Assembly: GCA_019873645.1 (NCBI GenBank)
Contig: JAIOAX010000015.1
Coordinates: 1 to 64,000 of the forward strand
Direction: 5' to 3'
DNA length: 64,000 nt
Source of the DNA: Chloroflexota bacterium
GTDB lineage: Bacteria; Chloroflexota; Anaerolineae; B4-G1; SLSP01
Of the stretch, positions 42,645 through 52,022 are shown piece by piece. The position numbers and the translations under genes are program-made. The notes beneath the pieces were generated by a model. It searched no databases, had not been told where the DNA came from, and saw only the letters and a program-made list of their open reading frames with translations. Each line of letters starts with the position of its first letter. The stretch's first letter is position 1.

Positions 42645-43721
42645 ATGCACTCTTTTGCCTTTATCATCCATCCCATTGACCCAAAGCGGGATGTGGCACG
42701 CAAGTACCCGCTCTTGGGCAAAGTCCTTTCCGAAGAGGCTATTCATTTCGTATGCCGTTTCTGGCCGCCGGTGAAACTTTCGCACATCACCGGGGCACGC
42801 TCGCAGGCCACCGGCGCCGAGATCGAAGGGTGGTTGATTGCGGTACCGTACACGCCGCAGCGGATGCTCAGTCTGCCGCCGGAGACGGTATACCGGAAAA
42901 TCGTGGCTGCCGGTAAACTGGCAGAACGCCTGGGCGCGCAGATCCTGGGTCTGGGAGCGTACACCTCGGTCGTGGGGGATGGTGGGGTGACGATTGCCCG
43001 GCGCCTGGACATTCCGGTCACTTCGGGAGACAGTTACACCGCTGCGCTCGCCGTCCAGGCAACCCGTGAGGCGGCGCGGCTGATGGACATTAATCTGGCG
43101 CAGGCCATCGTGGCCGTAGTCGGCGGTGCCGGCGCGATCGGCGCGGCAGTGGCGCAACTGCTGGCGCCCGACGCCGGACGTATGCTCTTGATCGGTCGGC
43201 AAACCGACCCCTTACAGGGGGTCGCTGAGAAAGTACGTCGCGCCGGTTGCCGTGACGTGCAGATTTCTACCGTCGTGAGCGATGTGGTCGCGGCGCAGGT
43301 GGTGGTCACGGTGACCAGTTCTGGGGGTAACTTGATCCAGCCGGAGATGCTGCGCCGGGGCGCGGTAGTCTGTGATGTCTCGCGCCCGCGCGATGTGGCG
43401 CATCATGTCATCCAGGCGCGCGACGATGTGCTGGTGATTGACGGCGGCCTGGTGCGCGTGCCGGGGAATGTGGACTTCGGTTTTGACTATGGCCTGCCGC
43501 CTGATCTGACTTATGGATGCTTGGCCGAGACGATGACGTTGGCTTTTGAGGGCCGCCTGGAGGATTACTCGCTCGGTAAGAATCTCTCGCTGGAGCAAGT
43601 TCAGGAGATTGACACTTTGGCGACCAGACACGGTTTTGCCCTGGCGGCGCTGCGAAGTTTTGAACACAAGTTAGATGAAGCTGACATTGAAAAAGTGAAG
43701 GCGAAAGCCCGAGTAGACTAA
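42645..43721 (+). CDS. Acyl-ACP reductase-like (AAR-type) Rossmann enzyme
   Basis: A 358-residue protein whose order of motifs matches cyanobacterial long-chain acyl-ACP reductase: RDVARK near residue 15, LGLGAYTSVV (101-110), VTSGDSYTAA, the NADPH loop VVGGAGAIGAAV (158-169), DGGLVRVPGNVDF, and the CLAETMTLAFEG segment with a Cys (C292) where AAR has its catalytic Cys, then GKNLSLEQVQEI and ATRHGFALAAL. AAR reduces fatty acyl-ACP to an aldehyde. No aldehyde-deformylating oxygenase is adjacent. Resemblance is from memory of the family; a shikimate-dehydrogenase-like enzyme is the alternative. The start is ATG 42645; a TTG four codons earlier is possible. Confidence 0.75.
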   Translation: MHSFAFIIHPIDPKRDVARKYPLLGKVLSEEAIHFVCRFWPPVKLSHITGARSQATGAEIEGWLIAVPYTPQRMLSLPPETVYRKIVAAGKLAERLGAQILGLGAYTSVVGDGGVTIARRLDIPVTSGDSYTAALAVQATREAARLMDINLAQAIVAVVGGAGAIGAAVAQLLAPDAGRMLLIGRQTDPLQGVAEKVRRAGCRDVQISTVVSDVVAAQVVVTVTSSGGNLIQPEMLRRGAVVCDVSRPRDVAHHVIQARDDVLVIDGGLVRVPGNVDFGFDYGLPPDLTYGCLAETMTLAFEGRLEDYSLGKNLSLEQVQEIDTLATRHGFALAALRSFEHKLDEADIEKVKAKARVD

Positions 43722-43758
43722 CTATGGCGGTTGTGTAGCCGTTGGCAGGAGGTAAAGC

Positions 43759-44664
43759 ATGAGTGGTGGTCGTATCCTGGTTGTAGAGGATGATTTCGAT
43801 ATCTCCAGTATGTTGCAACTCTATTTCAAGTCGCAGGGGTATGAGGTGTATGTCGCGCCACGCGGCGGCGTCGCCCTGGAAATGACGCGCCAGAACATGC
43901 CCAACGTCATTGTGTTGGATATTATGTTGCCCGATATTGATGGTTACGAAGTTTGCCGTCAGTTACGCACCAATCTGCGTACCAGCCACATCCCGATTAT
44001 CTTCCTGACGCAGAAGGACGAACGCAATGATAAAATCCAGGGCCTGGAATTGGGCGCCGATGATTACATCACCAAACCTTTTGACCTGGAGGAATTGCGT
44101 CTGCGCGTGCGCAATACGATCAAAAGCGCCGAAGTTGCCAGTCTGACCAGTCCCAGCACCGGCCTGGCAAGTGGGCGTTTGATCGAACAACAGTTGCGCG
44201 AGCTGGTGCGGCGCAAGGATTGGGGACTCCTGTACATCGGCATCAACGGCCTGGATGCGTTCAACGAGGTCTACGGATTTGTGGCCGGTGAAGAGGTCCT
44301 GCGCTTCACCGGTATGCTCCTCAACGATGTTGTAGATGCGATGGGCACGGCGGATGATTTCATCGGCCACATCGGCGGCGACAACTTCATTATCATCACC
44401 CGCAAGGAACTGGTGGCCCCGCTGCGGGCGGAGATCATCAATCGCTTCAAAGAAAATGTCGGAACGCACTATGACTTTATGACCCGTATGCAAGGCTACC
44501 TGGTCGTCAAGGATGAGAACGACCAGGAAGTACGCAAACCGCTGATGACACTGCAAATCGGCGGACTGACCGCGGACGACGGCCCGTTTACCGACATCCG
44601 CGAGATCACCGAAGCGGCGGCCGAGATGCGCCGGCAAGCGCGCCGACAGGAACAAGAAGCCTGA
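43759..44664 (+). CDS. Response regulator: REC + degenerate GGDEF-like domain
   Basis: A 301-residue regulator. The REC domain (1-125) has E10/D11/D12, phospho-acceptor D54 in VLDIMLPDIDGYE, and the conserved K in ITKPFD. The second domain (about 135-270) has the GGDEF fold pattern (LYIGINGLDAFNEVYGF), but the signature is HIGGDNF instead of GGDEF, so cyclic-di-GMP synthesis is doubtful; it may bind nucleotide. CAGGAGGT lies 5-6 bases before the ATG. It precedes the giant kinase by about 40 bases and is its likely substrate. Confidence 0.85.
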   Translation: MSGGRILVVEDDFDISSMLQLYFKSQGYEVYVAPRGGVALEMTRQNMPNVIVLDIMLPDIDGYEVCRQLRTNLRTSHIPIIFLTQKDERNDKIQGLELGADDYITKPFDLEELRLRVRNTIKSAEVASLTSPSTGLASGRLIEQQLRELVRRKDWGLLYIGINGLDAFNEVYGFVAGEEVLRFTGMLLNDVVDAMGTADDFIGHIGGDNFIIITRKELVAPLRAEIINRFKENVGTHYDFMTRMQGYLVVKDENDQEVRKPLMTLQIGGLTADDGPFTDIREITEAAAEMRRQARRQEQEA

Positions 44665-44705
44665 GGTCGGGGCGGCGGGTAGATTGAAGGACGGAGGCGT
44701 AAACG

Positions 44706-47700
44706 GTGGGAAATTTGCAGGCGCTCAGTGAGCGGCTCACAACCGCCTCAAGCGTCGCGGCCGTGTGGGACAGCGCCCTTGAAGAGGCCGTCTTGTGGTT
44801 CGGGGCGGATGCCGGTGCCTGGGTCTGGGAGACGCCCACGGCGGACGTCGTTCCCTGGGAGAAGGGCCTGCGGCTGGACACGGCTGCCTGGCGCGCGTTG
44901 CGGGTGCCGCTTGCTGCTTCCCCGGAAGCGCAGGCCTGGACAACGACACAGGCGCCGCTCCCCTATATGCTGGGGGCGCCGGTTGTCGCCGAGCCCTGGC
45001 GCGGCTGGTTGCTGTTGGGCCGCTCCCACGCCCCGTTTACGGCGGAAGATGTGGAATTCCTCGGCGCCTGCGTGGCGGTAGCGCAGATGGCCGCCGCAAT
45101 CTGGGCACAGTACACTGAGGTTAACCTGGCCCGGACATGCCAGGTACAGGAATGGCAAACTTTACAAGAGATCGGCCGGCAGATCGGCGAAAGCCTGAAC
45201 CTGGAGACCACGTTGAACGTCATCATGGACGGCGTGGCGGCGCTCATCCCCTACGACGCCACCGAAATTACCCTGTTTGACGCCGAGCAAGGGGCATTGG
45301 TCAGCGCGGCCTATCGCTTCAACGCCGCCGTGGGTCGGGAACTGGACTTGAGAAATGCCACCTATCAGCTTGACGAAGGCCTGAGCGGCTGGTTGGCGCG
45401 TACCCGACAACCGTTGTTGATTGATGATGTGTTGGCCTTTGACGCGGTGCGCCCCAAAAATGAGAACCTTAAGTTATGGTCGCGTTCCTTCCTGGGTATT
45501 CCCTTGATCGCCCGCGGCGAATTAGTCGGGACGTTGGAATTGGCGTCGGCCGCGCCGGCGCACTTCACCGCCCATCACAAGGAACTGGCGATGCTCCTGG
45601 GAGGACAGGCGGCTGTGGCGATTGAGAACGCCCGGCTTTTCGAGGCCGCCCAGAAACGGTTGCGCACCCTGGAAGATCTTCGTGAGATCGTCAACGCCGT
45701 GGGACGCGCCGGCAACGCCGCAAATGTCGTCAGAGAAGTAGCCTCGCGCGTCGCGGCGATGCTGCGCGCCGGCATCGCCGGTCTGCTGTTCTACGATGCA
45801 CAAGCTGCGGCCCTGGTCGCCGGGACGCCCTTTATCGGCATGCCTGAAGAATGGGTGCGCCACTTCAACATACCGCTCCCCGATCCGCGTGTGCTCCTGG
45901 ACCTTCCCGACGAACATTTCTACTGGCAGATTGATGACGCACAGAGCGATCCCCAAGTCGAGGCGCTGGGACTGTTGCCGCTGGCCGTGGCCCTGGATGT
46001 CCATCAGGTCATCGGCGTACCCCTGGAAACGGCCGGCGAGCTTGTTGGTCTGATTACGGCAGCCAATCCCGAAGGCCGACGGCATTTTACCCCAGAAGAG
46101 GCACAGATGCTGGCGATGCTGGCCTCGCAAATCGCCGGCACCGTGCGTATCTCACAACTGGTCGAGCGTATGGAACGCCGGACGCAACATCTGCACTCGC
46201 TGGTGTCCGTTGCCTCGACAATCGGCGTTTCTCTGAACCTGAATGTGGTCCTCGATGAAATCGTGCGGGCGGTCGCGGACCTCTTCAACTGTCAGCGCAC
46301 CGCCATCTTTGTTCTCGATCCTGTGACCGGCCTGTTGAACCTGGCGGCTGCGAAGGGGGTATCTGAACGCTATCGGGAACTCTCGCAAAGTGTTCCGGTG
46401 CTCAAAGACAGCCGCAGCCATGCCGTAGCCACCAACACCCTCGTGGTAGTCGCGGATGTGTTGCAGGCCCCGGAATCCGCTAAAGTTGCCCAGATCGCTT
46501 ACGAGGAAGGATTCCGTGCTTTTGTGGACTGCCCGCTGCATCGTGGGGATCAAGTGGTCGGGATGCTCTCGGTGCAATTTGCCGCCCCCCACACCTTCAG
46601 CGACGATGAACTGAGTGTGTTGCAGGTATTGGCCGAACAGGCCTCCATTGCGATTGAAAATGCGCGCCTGTACACCCAAACCGACGCCGAATTGCGGCGG
46701 CGACTTGAGGCCCTGGAAGCGCTCCAACGGATCACGCGCGACATCACGGCGACGATTGACCTGGATCACATTCTCCATGGCGTTCTGGATGAGGCCATTC
46801 GCTTCAGCGCGGCGGACGCGGGACTGATTGCTCTCTTTAGCGGCGCAGATTTTGAATTGCGGGTATCGCGGGGATACGACAATGCTGCTCTGGAAGCGAT
46901 CGGACGTCTCAGCAGCGGTACCGAGCCTGGTTCACCGTTGACACGCTTCCTGTCCCGGCAAGAAACGATTTATCTTCCGGACGTGGCCCAAACGTCGGAT
47001 ATGGCAATGTTCCTGCCGGAGGCGCGGACGCTGCTGGTGGAGCCAGTCTTTTACGAGGAGCAACTGGCCGCCGTCATCTTGTTACAGAGTCGGCAACCGG
47101 CGGCGTTCTCTCCGACAGTATTGGAATTCGTCACCGGGTTGGCGGCGCAAACGTCTATTGCCGTAGGCAATGCGCGCCGCTATATGGAACAGCTTGAACG
47201 CGGCGAATTGATGCACAAGCGCGCCGAGCAGATGTCGCTGTTGCTGGAAGTCTCGCGCACCATGCGTTCGGACCGCCCGCTGGATGAGACCTTGCTTGAC
47301 ATTGCCTACGCCGTGCAGGAAGGCACCGGTTTTAACATCGTTTTGATCAGCGTCGTCGAAGGGCTGAGCGTGCGCCGGGTGGCCGGCGCCGGGATTCCAT
47401 TGGCGCGCCTGGAGCAGATGAAGGCCGTGCGGCATCCCTGGCCGCGCATCCGGGCGCTGCTGCAGGAAAGATTCCGGCTGGGACGCTGTTACTACATCCC
47501 GGCAGAACATTATGAAGAACTCTTCGGCGGCGATATAGACGTCTTCATTCCCGGCCCCACCGAGATAGAACGCCAGCCCGGCATGTGGCATCCGAAAGAC
47601 ACCTTCATCATCCCCTTGTACGGCAGCCATGGCGAGGTGGTGGGCATTATGTCGGTGGACGATCCCCTGGACGGGCGTGCCCCCACCGCACTGACCGCCG

Positions 47701-50700
47701 AAGTCATCGAAATCTTCGCGGCGCAGGTGGCGCTGGCGATTGAGAACAACCGCTTGATCGAGGACCTGCAACGCCAGCTCAACACCCTGCGCCTGTTCAA
47801 CGAGTTAAGCCGCTCGATCACCACCAAACTGGATTTGCCGCTGGTTTTGAACACCGTCGTCCAATCGGTGACGAATTTGCTGAATTACGATTACGCCACC
47901 ATCTTCCTGCAGGACAAGACCGGACAGCGTTTTGTCCCGTTGGCGACCTCCGGTTATGCCCTGGAAATGCTGGCCGGTAAGTCCTTCGGGCACGACGAAA
48001 GCGCCGTGGGGACCGTGGCACGTACAGGGATGCCTCTGGTCATCGAAGATGCCGAGACCGATCCCTATCCCCGCATTGGGCCGCTGGACATTGGCTCATC
48101 CATCATGGTGCCGTTGATGGTAGAAGGTCGCTCGGTAGGCATCCTGGCCGCCGATCGCAAAGTCAAAGGGGATTTCACGCCCACGGCTGTGGCAACGCTC
48201 ACGGCGTTGGCCGATCAAGTGGCGGTGGCCGTCGAAAATGCGCGGCTGTTTGAAGAAGTCAAACGCTTCAATGAAGAGCTGGAGATGCGGGTGGCGGAAC
48301 GCACCCGTGAACTGGCCGAGGCATTGGAAGACCTGCGTCTGCAGCGCGACCGTTCAGGGGTGCTTTACCACATCGCCTCCGAGCTGGTTGCCAGTCTCGA
48401 TATTGACCGCGTGTTGAGCCAGGCGTTGATGCTCCTGCAAAAGGCAGTCAAGGCCTCGCGCAGCGCCGTGATCTTGCTCGACCCCAACACCGGCAAACTC
48501 TTTTACCGCGCCGCCATCGGACACACGGAGCCGATCCCGCCGGGTGGGCGGCCGGCGCCCTTTGGCCGTAACGAAGGCGTGGTAGGCTGGGTACTGACGC
48601 AACGCACCCCGCTGATCGTCCCCAATGCTCTGCAAGACGAACGTTGCCTGGTGATGGACGATAGGACAGTGCGCTCGGTCCTGGCTGTGCCCATCCTGGG
48701 CGGCGCCGGGGAATCGCTGGGCGTGATCCTCTTGCAGTCGCCGGTGGAGGATGTGTTCGGAGAGCCGGAATTGCGTCTGGTGGAAGCCGCCGCCGTGCAA
48801 CTGGGCAATGCTCTGAACAATGCCGAACTCTACCGCCTGATCCGCGAGCAGGCCGAACGGCTCGGCGCGATGTTGCGGGAACAACAGAACGAGGCGGCGA
48901 AGAACAAGGCTATCCTGGAAGGCATCGCCGATGGCGTCATGGTCGGCGACGCTAACGGCCGGGTGATCCTCTTTAACGCGGCTGCCGAGCACGTCCTCTC
49001 CATCAGCCGTGAACAGGCATTGGGACGCTCTCAGGACGAGATCCTGGGGCTGTATGGCAGCGCGGCGCACGAGTGGTTGGCGCAAATTGCCCGCTGGCGC
49101 GCGAATCCCAGGAGTTACAGCGCCAGCGACTTCCTGGCGCACCGTATGGAAGTGGGCCGCCGGTTCGTCAGTATGCATCTCTCGCCGGTGATCTCGCCGT
49201 CCCAGGAATTTCTGGGCGTGGTGGCGGTCTTCCGTGATATTACGGCCGAGGTGGAAGCTGACCGCGCCAAAAGCGATTTTGTGTCCACCGTTTCCCATGA
49301 ACTGCGCACCCCGATGACTTCGATTGTGGGCTATGTGGACCTGATCTTGATGGGGGCGACCGGCCCCCTCTCGGACATGCAGCGCGAATTCTTGAAAAAA
49401 GTCAGGACGAACTCCGAACGACTGACCAAGCTGGTCAATGACCTGCTGGACATCTCGCGTATCGAGACGGGGCGTGTGGTCTTGCAGATGGCTCCCGTAG
49501 CAATTGAAGAGATCATCAGACAGGTTGCAGATTTGTTGCAGCCCAAAATTGCAGAAAAGGAACAGCATTTGTCGCTGGTGCTGCCGCCGGCTCTGCCCAA
49601 AGTTTACGGCGACCGTGATCGTTTGGCGCAGATCGTGACGAACATTGTGGGAAATGCCCACAAATACACCCCTGTAGGCGGTCATATCAGCGTGTATGCT
49701 TACGTGCGTAAGGCGAAATTGTACGTCGCCGTTTCGGATACCGGCATCGGCATCGCCCCCGAAAACCAGAAAAAGATTTTCGAGCGTTTCTACCGTGTGG
49801 AGAACGATCCCGCCGTCTATGAAGTCTCCGGCACCGGGCTGGGGCTGGCCATCTCATTATCGTTGATTCAAATGCACGGCGGGGACATCTCTCTGGACAG
49901 CGCCTTGGGGAAAGGCAGTACCTTCACTTTCTGCGTGCCACTCGCCGAGGGTGAGCCGACGGAGGATGTCGGCGAGCTGCCGCCGCGGATCGCAGGCGAG
50001 GTCAAAGCGACGATTTTGGTGGTTGAGGATGACCGTGAAAGTGCCGACTTGCTCAAAGTGATGCTGCATCAGGAGGATGTAGAATTTCTGACGGCCACTT
50101 CCGGTGAAGAGGCCCTGCGTATAGCCCGTGAAAAGCATCCCGATGTGATTACCCTGGATATTCGCCTGCCGGACCTGGATGGCTTTGAAGTGCTGCAATT
50201 GCTTAAACGCGACGCCGAAACCGCTGACATCCCGGTTGTCATTGTGTCGGTCACGGCTGACCGGGCGCGGGGATTGCGTCTGGGGGCGACAGAGTACCTG
50301 GTTAAGCCGTTGAATGAGCAGCGGTTGCGGGCAGTGATCCTGCCCTTGCTCAAAAAACAGGGGACCGTCGTAGTGGCCAGCAGCGATCGCGGTTTGCTGG
50401 ACCCGCTGCGCGCGGCGTTGCAATTGCATAGCCTGCATGTGCACACCGCACGCAATGGGGAACGCGCCCTGCATATCGCCCGCACGGCGCATCCGGTGGT
50501 CGTGGTGCTGGATCATCCCTTGCCCGATATGGATGGTTACCAGGTCTTAGAGCAGCTTAGACAGGACACCGCTATGGTAGACACTGCCGTGATCGTGTTG
50601 ACCGGCGAGACGCCGCGCGCCGCGGAGCGTTTGAGTCCGACGGCGACGTCTGCGACCGTACAATTTCTATCCAAGCCGTTCTCTGTGGAGGAACTGGCCG

Positions 50701-50750
50701 TCAGGGTTTCGCGGCTTGTCCATGGGGATGGCGTATCAAAGGAGTTGTAA
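44706..50750 (+). CDS. Giant multi-GAF hybrid histidine kinase
   Basis: A 2014-residue, apparently soluble sensor kinase starting at a GTG (GGAGG upstream). About eight consecutive GAF domains begin near residues 5, 150, 320, 495, 668, 843, 1025 and 1215, linked by predicted coiled-coil helices. A PAS domain starts near 1400, HisKA has the phospho-accepting H1531 in SHELRTPMTS, and HATPase_c has NIVGNAHKYTP and SGTGLGLAIS. Two REC domains follow: REC1 from about 1767 with DIRLPDLDG, and REC2 from about 1885 with DHPLPDMDG. No membrane segment was seen. It should integrate several cytoplasmic ligands and pass phosphate to its own REC domains and to the flanking response regulators. Confidence 0.93.
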   Translation: MGNLQALSERLTTASSVAAVWDSALEEAVLWFGADAGAWVWETPTADVVPWEKGLRLDTAAWRALRVPLAASPEAQAWTTTQAPLPYMLGAPVVAEPWRGWLLLGRSHAPFTAEDVEFLGACVAVAQMAAAIWAQYTEVNLARTCQVQEWQTLQEIGRQIGESLNLETTLNVIMDGVAALIPYDATEITLFDAEQGALVSAAYRFNAAVGRELDLRNATYQLDEGLSGWLARTRQPLLIDDVLAFDAVRPKNENLKLWSRSFLGIPLIARGELVGTLELASAAPAHFTAHHKELAMLLGGQAAVAIENARLFEAAQKRLRTLEDLREIVNAVGRAGNAANVVREVASRVAAMLRAGIAGLLFYDAQAAALVAGTPFIGMPEEWVRHFNIPLPDPRVLLDLPDEHFYWQIDDAQSDPQVEALGLLPLAVALDVHQVIGVPLETAGELVGLITAANPEGRRHFTPEEAQMLAMLASQIAGTVRISQLVERMERRTQHLHSLVSVASTIGVSLNLNVVLDEIVRAVADLFNCQRTAIFVLDPVTGLLNLAAAKGVSERYRELSQSVPVLKDSRSHAVATNTLVVVADVLQAPESAKVAQIAYEEGFRAFVDCPLHRGDQVVGMLSVQFAAPHTFSDDELSVLQVLAEQASIAIENARLYTQTDAELRRRLEALEALQRITRDITATIDLDHILHGVLDEAIRFSAADAGLIALFSGADFELRVSRGYDNAALEAIGRLSSGTEPGSPLTRFLSRQETIYLPDVAQTSDMAMFLPEARTLLVEPVFYEEQLAAVILLQSRQPAAFSPTVLEFVTGLAAQTSIAVGNARRYMEQLERGELMHKRAEQMSLLLEVSRTMRSDRPLDETLLDIAYAVQEGTGFNIVLISVVEGLSVRRVAGAGIPLARLEQMKAVRHPWPRIRALLQERFRLGRCYYIPAEHYEELFGGDIDVFIPGPTEIERQPGMWHPKDTFIIPLYGSHGEVVGIMSVDDPLDGRAPTALTAEVIEIFAAQVALAIENNRLIEDLQRQLNTLRLFNELSRSITTKLDLPLVLNTVVQSVTNLLNYDYATIFLQDKTGQRFVPLATSGYALEMLAGKSFGHDESAVGTVARTGMPLVIEDAETDPYPRIGPLDIGSSIMVPLMVEGRSVGILAADRKVKGDFTPTAVATLTALADQVAVAVENARLFEEVKRFNEELEMRVAERTRELAEALEDLRLQRDRSGVLYHIASELVASLDIDRVLSQALMLLQKAVKASRSAVILLDPNTGKLFYRAAIGHTEPIPPGGRPAPFGRNEGVVGWVLTQRTPLIVPNALQDERCLVMDDRTVRSVLAVPILGGAGESLGVILLQSPVEDVFGEPELRLVEAAAVQLGNALNNAELYRLIREQAERLGAMLREQQNEAAKNKAILEGIADGVMVGDANGRVILFNAAAEHVLSISREQALGRSQDEILGLYGSAAHEWLAQIARWRANPRSYSASDFLAHRMEVGRRFVSMHLSPVISPSQEFLGVVAVFRDITAEVEADRAKSDFVSTVSHELRTPMTSIVGYVDLILMGATGPLSDMQREFLKKVRTNSERLTKLVNDLLDISRIETGRVVLQMAPVAIEEIIRQVADLLQPKIAEKEQHLSLVLPPALPKVYGDRDRLAQIVTNIVGNAHKYTPVGGHISVYAYVRKAKLYVAVSDTGIGIAPENQKKIFERFYRVENDPAVYEVSGTGLGLAISLSLIQMHGGDISLDSALGKGSTFTFCVPLAEGEPTEDVGELPPRIAGEVKATILVVEDDRESADLLKVMLHQEDVEFLTATSGEEALRIAREKHPDVITLDIRLPDLDGFEVLQLLKRDAETADIPVVIVSVTADRARGLRLGATEYLVKPLNEQRLRAVILPLLKKQGTVVVASSDRGLLDPLRAALQLHSLHVHTARNGERALHIARTAHPVVVVLDHPLPDMDGYQVLEQLRQDTAMVDTAVIVLTGETPRAAERLSPTATSATVQFLSKPFSVEELAVRVSRLVHGDGVSKEL

Positions 50751-50752
50751 GT

Positions 50753-51130
50753 ATGGCTAAAATACTGGTTGCCGAAGACGAACGTGACATTCGTGAACTG
50801 ATCGCCTTTATGCTGCAATATGCCGGCTTCGATGTTGAGTTGTGCAGCAATGGCGTGGAAGCCGTAGAAAAAGCGCAGCGCATCATCCCCGATTTGATCC
50901 TGATGGATGTACGGATGCCACGGATGACCGGCTATCAAGCATGCGAAGCCTTGAAAGGGAACCCGCTGACCCAAAACATTCCGGTGATCTTCCTTTCGGC
51001 CAAAGGTCAGGAGAGTGAAATCCAGGAGGGGCTGGAAGCCGGGGCCGTAGAATATATCCTTAAACCCTTTACGCCTGATGAATTGACAGCGCAGGTAAAC
51101 AAGGTTTTGCGGGAAGTCGGTAAAGTGTGA
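50753..51130 (+). CDS. CheY-like single-domain response regulator
   Basis: A 125-residue REC-only protein. E8/D9 bind magnesium, D52 in LILMDVRMPRMTG is the phospho-acceptor, and LKPFTPDEL carries the conserved Lys. It begins two bases after the kinase stop codon, with AAGGAG inside the kinase end, so it is translated with it. It lacks an output domain and probably acts through protein contacts, perhaps with the neighbouring hydrolases or the GTPase. Confidence 0.92.
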   Translation: MAKILVAEDERDIRELIAFMLQYAGFDVELCSNGVEAVEKAQRIIPDLILMDVRMPRMTGYQACEALKGNPLTQNIPVIFLSAKGQESEIQEGLEAGAVEYILKPFTPDELTAQVNKVLREVGKV

Positions 51131-51152
51131 CCGGTCCAATGGAGTATGGCTT

Positions 51153-51941
51153 ATGAGCGCGATTATCCTTGAAAGCAGCCTCGTCCATTATGAGGCTTTA
51201 GGACGTGGCAAACCCCTGCTCTTTCTCCATGATTGGTTGGGGTCGTGGCGTTACTGGGTACCCACGATGGTGGACATGTCTTCCTCCCATCGCGCGTATG
51301 CGTTGGATTTCTGGGGGTTTGGCGATTCCGATAAAGTGGCGACGCGCTACAGCATCCCCGGCTACGTGGGACAGGTGGAGCTGTTTATGGATCAGATGGG
51401 CATTAGTAGCGTCCCGATTATCGGCCACGGCCTGGGGGGAATTGTGGGCGCCAATTTCGCCCTGGCGCACCCGGAGCGCGTTGAGCAGTTGATGACCGTC
51501 TGCACCCCTCTCAGCGCTGGTGACATCGCGCGTTCGTTGAGTGGCTATAACGGCGGCGAGAATCCCGCCAAGGTGATCCTCGGCCGTCGCCTGAAGTCTT
51601 ACGAAGAAGTGGATATCGAAGCTGCCAAGACTGATGCCAACGCCGTCGTGCAGAGCGTGCGTTACGTGATGGGACACAATCTCCTGGATGTATTGGAAGA
51701 CCTGGAGATTCCGGTGTTGCTGGTCTGTGGACGCGAGGATCCCATCATCCAACCGCCCAGTGACGAAGTACTGGAAAGTCTGAGTTACAATGTCTATCCG
51801 TTCATTTTCGAGACGGCGCAACACTATCCCATGTTGGAAGAAACCAGCAAATTCGACCGCCTGCTGCGCGATTTCCTGGTTCACAAGGACAACTGGGATG
51901 AGATCGAAGTAAAGGACGAATGGCGCAGACGGATGCGTTAA
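51153..51941 (+). CDS. Alpha/beta hydrolase paralogue with nucleophile Ser replaced by Gly
   Basis: A 262-residue protein collinear with the hydrolase at 39933-40721 (shared LVHYE, LGRGKP, DWLGSWRYW, ALDFWGFGDSD). The nucleophile elbow reads IGHGLGG, with G93 at the position of the paralogue's S93. The acid (CGREDPIIQPP) and His (AQHYPMLEE) are retained. With no Ser it cannot use the standard mechanism; it may be a binding or regulatory pseudo-enzyme, or use another residue. Its position right after the CheY-like gene suggests regulated function. Confidence 0.82.
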   Translation: MSAIILESSLVHYEALGRGKPLLFLHDWLGSWRYWVPTMVDMSSSHRAYALDFWGFGDSDKVATRYSIPGYVGQVELFMDQMGISSVPIIGHGLGGIVGANFALAHPERVEQLMTVCTPLSAGDIARSLSGYNGGENPAKVILGRRLKSYEEVDIEAAKTDANAVVQSVRYVMGHNLLDVLEDLEIPVLLVCGREDPIIQPPSDEVLESLSYNVYPFIFETAQHYPMLEETSKFDRLLRDFLVHKDNWDEIEVKDEWRRRMR

Positions 51942-52022
51942 TTGAGTCCAACAAGCCCAAAGTCTCACTACAGAGTACACAGAGTTTTTTAGATTGGGCG
52001 TGACAAGCGAGATACAGCGACG

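Noticed and set aside
48354-49685. 443-codon open frame on the - strand inside the giant kinase gene
   Set aside because: It is antisense to conserved GAF, PAS and HisKA coding sequence and has composition typical of a shadow frame, with no ribosome site.
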